A program made the translations under genes and the position numbers. The notes under the pieces are model-generated. The model saw only the letters and a list, made by a program, of their open reading frames with translations, was not told the origin of the DNA and ran no database searches. A stretch of DNA of 10,914 nt from Candidatus Altimarinota bacterium (lineage in GTDB: Bacteria; Patescibacteriota; Gracilibacteria; UBA4473). The stretch's first letter is position 1. Each line of letters starts with the position of its first letter. The stretch spans positions 1 to 10,914 of the forward strand of contig JAGYLK010000050.1 in the NCBI GenBank assembly GCA_018401175.1, written 5' to 3'. Shown here piece after piece: positions 7,368 to 10,914 of the stretch.

Positions 7368-7396
7368 CTTTTAAACTTTTTACTTACTATTGTCAA
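7368..7396 (-). promoter_or_regulatory. Candidate promoter between members C and B
   Basis: A perfect TTGACA (7396-7391) is followed after 17 bp by TAAAAG (7373-7368) on the minus strand. A start near 7361 would put the hairpin at 7314-7345 in the leader of the 280-aa gene. The area is AT-rich, so a chance match to the -10 is possible. Confidence 0.4.
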
Positions 7397-7405
7397 TACT
7401 TTTTT

Positions 7406-8818
7406 TCATTCCTGGAAACGAAGGGAGTTTATAACTGATTTTAATTGTTGTGCATTTCCGAGTAATCCGCGTTGTCCCGCATGAGAAATAATATTCATCT
7501 GCCACATATTCCCCGAACTGGGTTCTGCAAACACAAGCGTTGAAACACGATCTGATCCATTCATCAAGAGTACTCCTCGTGCGACTGATTTTGAAACGAC
7601 ATCTGTCGTGAGCTGTAAACGATAGTTTTGCGTCCCCAAGCTGGTCATCGCTGGATATTGTTCTTTTAGTTTTGCGATTTCTTGCGCTCCAAATTGCTCA
7701 ATACATTCTCGTTCTACCGGAAACGACTGATCGAGACAAATGGCGTCCGTCGCAAGAATTTCAATAGATCCTTCTGCTGCTGTAAAATGAATTTTTCCAG
7801 AAGAACGAGTAAGAGTATCAGAAGTTATTGAAAATCCTTTTGGAATACGCATCGTAAAAGGAATTTCTTGCGCCGTGTAGGTATCGCTGTCTTTGCCGGA
7901 AAATACATCAATTGTTTGTCGCTGAAGTGCAATTCCTGAACGAAAACGATTTATTGTTTCATTCTTCGCTCGCTGAATAATCCTTCGAGAAATATTGTTC
8001 TGAGAAGGTGATTGAAACAGCGACTTTCTCATTTTTACAATTGCCGCTGCGTTATTGAGAAAACTCCCTGTTGTATCGGAAGAAGTAATATTCATCTTCC
8101 AGAGATATTTCATTTGTGGATCAAAAAAGGTCAAAACACCTCTTTTGGTATCTCCTGCGTCAAACAAAAACCATTTCCCCGCATTCGCTTGATCAAAACG
8201 ATACTCCCCTATTTCTCGTAACGGCATCACTTCTTTTGCCAGAATTCTTCCCGATGGAAATTGTTTTTCTATGGCATCTGTTTGGATATCTGATTGTTTA
8301 TTGAGACAGTCTTGTACAAACACCGTTCCCCCTTCACAGATATTTCCGAGAGCAGAAAGAGTAATGGTTGCGTTTGATGTGGTAAAAGTAATCTCTCCAG
8401 CATCCCACGTGAGGGTGTCTGATGCTTTTTCAAAATCTTGCGGTAATTCTATAAAAAACGAAGCTACTTGATTTGCCAAAAATCCGTGTGTCGGGATGGC
8501 CGTTGCTGTGGTTGAAACGATGTCTGGAGAAGAGGAAAATGGTTTTGGGAGTCGCGTCGTTTTTCTCAGAGCACGATTTGACACTTGATCAGAAGTAGAA
8601 CTCTCTGTGCGAGTTTGTCGTGCACGAAGCCCGCGATATCCCTGCGCTTGATTTTGAAGTTCTGTTCGAGATGTTTTCTCTGTCGTTTTCCCTTTTGAAT
8701 AAGAGAATGCTCCCGTATTCGTCCGCACCATAGAAGCCTGAATTCCGCTAGGAAAGACCAAAGCACTCAGGGAAAAGAGAGCCAAGAGAGAGCCGACACC
8801 AAGAAGTATTTTTTTCAT
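7406..8818 (-). CDS. Secreted protein with two tandem two-cysteine domains (family member C)
   Basis: A 470-aa protein: signal peptide (MKKILLGVGSLLALFSLSALVF, cleavage likely after IQA), a Ser/Thr/Arg-rich linker (30-115), domain 1 at 118-270, a basic linker (about 270-315), and domain 2 at 318-470. The domains are clear internal repeats: FFIELPQDF versus FTMRIPKGF, and YLWKMNITS...LNNA...MRKSLF versus NMWQMNIIS...LGNA...INSLRF. Each has a cysteine pair (161/171 and 361/372). The same plan occurs singly in the two downstream 280-aa proteins, so this is the two-copy member of a local family. The ATG at 8818 is set by the signal peptide; an in-frame ATG at 8857 would prepend a hydrophobic stretch and lies upstream of the likely promoter -10. 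No Shine-Dalgarno sequence. I cannot name the family. Confidence 0.87.
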   Translation of the reverse strand: MKKILLGVGSLLALFSLSALVFPSGIQASMVRTNTGAFSYSKGKTTEKTSRTELQNQAQGYRGLRARQTRTESSTSDQVSNRALRKTTRLPKPFSSSPDIVSTTATAIPTHGFLANQVASFFIELPQDFEKASDTLTWDAGEITFTTSNATITLSALGNICEGGTVFVQDCLNKQSDIQTDAIEKQFPSGRILAKEVMPLREIGEYRFDQANAGKWFLFDAGDTKRGVLTFFDPQMKYLWKMNITSSDTTGSFLNNAAAIVKMRKSLFQSPSQNNISRRIIQRAKNETINRFRSGIALQRQTIDVFSGKDSDTYTAQEIPFTMRIPKGFSITSDTLTRSSGKIHFTAAEGSIEILATDAICLDQSFPVERECIEQFGAQEIAKLKEQYPAMTSLGTQNYRLQLTTDVVSKSVARGVLLMNGSDRVSTLVFAEPSSGNMWQMNIISHAGQRGLLGNAQQLKSVINSLRFQE

Positions 8819-8823
8819 GATTA

Positions 8824-8851
8824 TGAGTATCACAAGGGGGTGTTTTGACAA
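8824..8851 (-). promoter_or_regulatory. Promoter for member C, placed for a leaderless start
   Basis: TTGTCA (8851-8846), 16 bp, then TACTCA (8829-8824) on the minus strand, with 5 nt (TAATC) before the ATG at 8818. Transcription would start at or beside the A of ATG. The -10 matches the consensus in only about four of six positions. Confidence 0.4.
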
Positions 8852-8883
8852 TATCACCTCGCAAAATGGAACGCAACTTTTTC

Positions 8884-8935
8884 CAAACTTCAGACTTCAA
8901 ACTACAATCTTCAAATAGAGAGCTCTCTTGTGAAA
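8884..8935. repeat. Copy of short words shared with the gap after the fusion gene
   Basis: CAAACTTCAGACT (8884-8896) is identical to 3465-3477. GAGCTCTCTTGTGAAA (8920-8935) matches 3446-3461 at 15 of 16 positions. Both are in the same orientation but in reversed order, so these look like shuffled modules of a dispersed intergenic repeat. Confidence 0.5.
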
Positions 8936-9058
8936 ATTTGACGTTTTAAAAAGGTTACTTCTTTTTTTTGAAGAACAAGCACCCTCAATTTGCCCGCAAC
9001 CCGGGCTCGTGTTTCCTGTTCTTGCAAAGCACAATAATTCGCCATCTTTTTTTGAAAG

Positions 9059-9151
9059 AGAACAAAGATTGCGGATCAAGTCCGCAATGACAGGATGAGA
9101 AAAGGTTGCTTCGCTTTGTTCTTTAAATGACAAGGGCTCGCAATGACAGGA
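9059..9151. repeat. REP-like dispersed element (CATTGCGGACTTGATCCGCAAT type)
   Basis: The palindrome ATTGCGGA-TCAAG-TCCGCAAT lies at 9068-9088. The 13-bp word CGCAATGACAGGA is directly repeated at 9083-9095 and 9139-9151. A 9-bp inverted repeat (AGAACAAAG at 9059-9067, CTTTGTTCT at 9114-9122) encloses the palindrome. Read on the minus strand this gives CATTGCGAGCCC... GCGAAGCAACC... CATTGCGGACTTGATCCGC. I recognise this from memory as a sequence type scattered between genes in many unrelated bacteria. Translated, it yields the well-known spurious VIADLIRNL peptide. Confidence 0.7.
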
Positions 9152-9208
9152 AATAATATAAATAAAAAAAGAAGTTTGATGTTTATAGTTTGGGATTTGA
9201 CACCTGAT

Positions 9209-9661
9209 CTACCCGTTTTTTAACACATACCGACGATACATTTCCGTAATTCGTTTGCCGGCGGCACGAAAGAGCTCATCTATCAACGTGCGAATTCGGC
9301 GAATATCAAGATAAATCTCCTCAATTGCTGCTGCAGAAAATTTGCGAGAACGCTGCATTTTTTCTGCTTTTTTGATCAATTGTCGTTGTTCTTTTTCCAA
9401 TGCGTGGAGCACTTTTGCTCGCTGACGCGCAATAGTTGGCAATATAATCTTTTGCGCTTTTACGCTTTTGATAATACTTATCGGATCAAAAAGTGTTCCG
9501 GAAGAAACAGCTTTTTGGGATGCCGAACCATCAGAAAAATTTTCTCCCACCGCCTCCCCTACCGCTTCTGAAATCTTCAAATTTTCTAGCTCAGACATAT
9601 CCCCTCCCGTTTCAGAACGGAATTGCTGTTCGAGCGTTTTGTTTTTTTCTGAAGAAGACAT
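9209..9661 (-). CDS. Hypothetical 150-aa cytoplasmic helical protein downstream of ruvB
   Basis: No signal peptide or membrane segment. Residues 1-58 are acidic and Ser/Gly-rich, probably disordered, with a small EAVGEAVGE repeat at about 32-40. Residues 60-150 are mostly helical, with charged heptad-like spacing (KVLHALEKEQRQLIKKAEKM, about 83-102) and a basic, aromatic C-terminus (RITEMYRRYVLKNG). This could form a coiled coil or bind nucleic acid, but no family is recognised. The ATG at 9661 lies 45 bp past the ruvB stop and has its own strong promoter overlapping the end of ruvB. The leader (ATTCTCCAC) has no Shine-Dalgarno sequence. The clear composition split between the two halves and the promoter support a real gene. 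A second ATG at codon 22 is a possible start. Confidence 0.72.
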   Translation of the reverse strand: MSSSEKNKTLEQQFRSETGGDMSELENLKISEAVGEAVGENFSDGSASQKAVSSGTLFDPISIIKSVKAQKIILPTIARQRAKVLHALEKEQRQLIKKAEKMQRSRKFSAAAIEEIYLDIRRIRTLIDELFRAAGKRITEMYRRYVLKNG

Positions 9662-9681
9662 GTGGAGAATGACTTTGGAAT

Positions 9682-9710
9682 ACTATATCAGATTTTTGGA
9701 AAAATCTCAA
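9682..9710 (-). promoter_or_regulatory. Extended -10 promoter for the hypothetical gene, with an inverted repeat in its spacer
   Basis: TTGAGA (9710-9705), exactly 17 bp, then TATAGT (9687-9682), preceded by TGA, which makes an extended TGn -10. A start near 9675 leaves a leader of about 14 nt. The perfect inverted repeat AGATTTTT-GG-AAAAATCT (9690-9707) fills the spacer and could be an operator. The -35 overlaps the ruvB stop codon. Confidence 0.6.
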
Positions 9711-10759
9711 TCAAAAAGATGCGAACCCGTCGGAGGCTCAAGTCCGAGATGAAACCACGCTGCAGCTGTTGCCGAACGTCCTCGTGCGGTTCGCTGCAAC
9801 ATTCCTTCTCGAATGAGAAATGGTTCTATCATTGCTTCAATCGTTCGTTCATCTTCTCCGATTGCGGCTGCCAACGTACCAAGTCCCGTTGGTCCCCCAC
9901 CGAATTTCAAACACAACGTGCGCAAAAATTCTTGATCTGATCGATCAAGTCCAATCGCGTCAACTGCCAACTGCTTCAATGAATCTTTTACCACGGGAGT
10001 GGTAATTTTTCCTTGATGGACGACCTCGGCAAAATCCCGCACGCGACGCAGTAATCGATTGGCAATTCGTGGCGTCCGTCGAGAACTTCGCGCGAGAAGT
10101 TGTGCGGATTCTTTTTCTATGGAAATGTCCAAAATCCGTGCCGATCGCGTAATAATCTGCTCAATCTCATCTGGCTCGTAATATCTTAATTTTTCTACAT
10201 GCCCAAACCGATCGCGCAACGGACCGGAAAGCAAACTCGCCATTGTCGTCGCTCCCAAAAGGGTAAACTTGGGTAAATCAATACGCATGGTGCGCGCCGA
10301 TGGTCCCTTGCCGACAACGAGATCGATCGCAAAATCCTCCATCGCCGTGTAGAGAATCTCCTCTACTGGCTGTCGCAATCGATGAATTTCGTCGATAAAG
10401 AGGAAATCGTTGGGCTGCAAATTGGTCAAAATAGCGGCCAAATCGCCTGGTTTCTCAAGTGCTGGTCCCGATGTCATCCGCAAATTGGCGCCCATTTCTT
10501 CTGCGAGAATCCCCGCCATGGTCGTTTTTCCCAGTCCTGGAGGTCCATAAAAAAGCGCATGATCGAGCGACTCGCCACGTTGTTTGGCGGCAGATATAAA
10601 AATTCGCATATTTTCCTTGACCTCTGTTTGTCCGATATAGTTGTCAAAATTCTTCGGACGAAGCACGTTTTCAAATTTTTCATCGCCTCCATCATCGGCA
10701 CTCACTACCGAAGCACCTTTTGGGTGAATCTGCCCAGAAGCCATTTCGTCTTCTATCAT
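9707..10759 (-). CDS. ruvB: Holliday junction branch migration DNA helicase RuvB
   Basis: RuvB is the AAA+ motor that, with RuvA, drives branch migration of Holliday junctions in recombination and repair. From the ATG at 10759 the protein has 350 aa, normal for the family. Seen in order: the RPKNFDNYIGQ entry motif (35-44), Walker A GPPGLGKTT (72-80), Walker B LFIDEIH (120-126), the RuvA-contacting hairpin region and KGPSARTMRIDLP (about 151-163), sensor 1 GATT (169-172), arginine finger region PLRDRFG (180-186), and the C-terminal winged-helix block with FGGGPTGLGTLA and QRTARGR. GATT is followed by Met rather than the common Arg. An in-frame TTG at 10810 would add 17 unconserved residues and overlap the palindrome, so I prefer the ATG, which starts MIEDEM. 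No Shine-Dalgarno sequence (GTTGCCACA before ATG). Confidence 0.97.
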   Translation of the reverse strand: MIEDEMASGQIHPKGASVVSADDGGDEKFENVLRPKNFDNYIGQTEVKENMRIFISAAKQRGESLDHALFYGPPGLGKTTMAGILAEEMGANLRMTSGPALEKPGDLAAILTNLQPNDFLFIDEIHRLRQPVEEILYTAMEDFAIDLVVGKGPSARTMRIDLPKFTLLGATTMASLLSGPLRDRFGHVEKLRYYEPDEIEQIITRSARILDISIEKESAQLLARSSRRTPRIANRLLRRVRDFAEVVHQGKITTPVVKDSLKQLAVDAIGLDRSDQEFLRTLCLKFGGGPTGLGTLAAAIGEDERTIEAMIEPFLIREGMLQRTARGRSATAAAWFHLGLEPPTGSHLFD

Positions 10760-10808
10760 TGTGGCAACAGTGTGGCAGATTTTGGAGAGAGATTCAAATT
10801 TTGGTTGC

Positions 10809-10834
10809 AAGTTCGAACTCTAGAGTTCGAACTT
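10809..10834. promoter_or_regulatory. Perfect 26-bp palindrome upstream of ruvB, candidate operator or leader hairpin
   Basis: The half-site AAGTTCGAACTCT is followed directly by its exact reverse complement, and each half contains TTCGAA. It lies 50 bp before the ruvB ATG and just downstream of a TATAAA -10 candidate. A dimeric repressor site is plausible because ruvB is an SOS gene in many bacteria. A hairpin in the mRNA leader is the alternative. Confidence 0.55.
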
Positions 10835-10848
10835 AAGATGCCAAAATT

Positions 10849-10854
10849 TTTATA
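10849..10854 (-). promoter_or_regulatory. Candidate -10 element for ruvB
   Basis: TATAAA on the minus strand, five of six matches to consensus, about 90 bp before the ATG. No good -35 lies at 16-18 bp, so the assignment is weak. If it is used, the 26-bp palindrome falls in the first part of the mRNA leader. Confidence 0.3.
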
Positions 10855-10892
10855 CTTCACAATATTTCTGTCTTAATTTCAATGCGTGTTTT

Positions 10893-10898
10893 TTGACA
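10893..10898 (+). promoter_or_regulatory. Possible -35 of a divergent gene beyond the right edge
   Basis: A perfect TTGACA on the plus strand, 16 bp from the window end. The matching -10 would lie outside the window, so this cannot be confirmed here. No plus-strand coding sequence is visible at this edge. Confidence 0.25.
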
Positions 10899-10914
10899 GA
10901 TTTTGTTTGCGTGG

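Larger units (their letters stand above)
8819..9208. other. 390-bp intergenic gap with no supported gene
   Basis: Apart from the promoter at 8824-8851 and the repeats listed separately, the gap holds short inverted repeats (for example GCCCG at 8992-8996 with CGGGC at 9002-9006) and several A/T tracts. I see no tRNA, no good RNA fold and no coding frame that resembles a real protein. No clear terminator follows the hypothetical gene that ends at 9209. Confidence 0.7.

Noticed and set aside
8897..9133. 78-aa minus-strand open frame containing VIADLIRNL
   Set aside because: It is the translation of the REP-like intergenic element; this peptide is a known false gene product in many annotations, and the frame has no promoter or ribosome-binding site.
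1065..9709. TGA=Gly recoding as in Gracilibacteria/Absconditabacteria
   Set aside because: TGA ends rpsU, the 470-aa protein and ruvB at the expected positions, and no conserved protein has an in-frame TGA.
10809..10834. Canonical Gram-positive LexA (Cheo) box
   Set aside because: The CGAAC/GTTCG halves are 6 bp apart rather than 4, so it is kept only as a candidate operator.
10382..10876. 164-aa plus-strand open frame
   Set aside because: It is antisense to the Walker A/B region of ruvB and passes through the palindrome and the promoter region.
1..10914. CRISPR arrays, tRNA/rRNA genes, insertion sequences, prophage or defence genes
   Set aside because: I found no regularly spaced direct repeats, tRNA-like cloverleaf, transposase, integrase or defence-associated motif on either strand.

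Overview
The window reads as a stretch of a small-genome bacterial chromosome, most likely a Patescibacteria/CPR lineage. SLH-domain proteins and many unassignable secreted proteins would fit a Peregrinibacteria-like group. This placement is inference from protein character only: there is no rRNA or other marker here. TGA ends rpsU, the 470-aa secreted protein and ruvB, and TAG ends four genes, so the standard bacterial code applies. The TGA=Gly code of Gracilibacteria/Absconditabacteria does not.

Layout, left to right. (1) On the minus strand, an edge-truncated prmC (release-factor glutamine methyltransferase) lies downstream of and overlaps rpsU (ribosomal protein bS21) through a TTGA junction. 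(2) A minus-strand gene encodes a secreted protein with three SLH domains and a beta-rich C-terminal region. (3) Divergent from it is the main plus-strand gene, a single-frame fusion of a shikimate-kinase-type domain to a PurN formyltransferase domain. Its kinase P-loop lacks the usual Ser/Thr. (4) After a hairpin-rich convergent gap come four minus-strand genes for signal-peptide proteins (about 3.7-8.8 kb). One is a 581-aa protein with three beta-rich repeats. The other three together carry four copies of a roughly 150-residue domain with a paired-cysteine signature. (5) A 390-bp gap holds a REP-like dispersed element. (6) A small hypothetical gene with its own good promoter follows ruvB, the Holliday junction helicase gene. 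A perfect 26-bp palindrome stands in front of ruvB.

How the parts work together: rpsU-prmC (translation) and ruvB (recombination) are housekeeping genes flanking about 7.7 kb mostly devoted to the cell surface. The SLH protein and the 581-aa protein may share a beta-sandwich module and could belong to one surface layer; the two-cysteine family looks like a locally expanded secreted family. None of the ten genes has a recognisable Shine-Dalgarno sequence, and three have promoter elements placed so that transcription would begin at or next to the start codon. Leaderless or SD-independent initiation may therefore be common in this organism.
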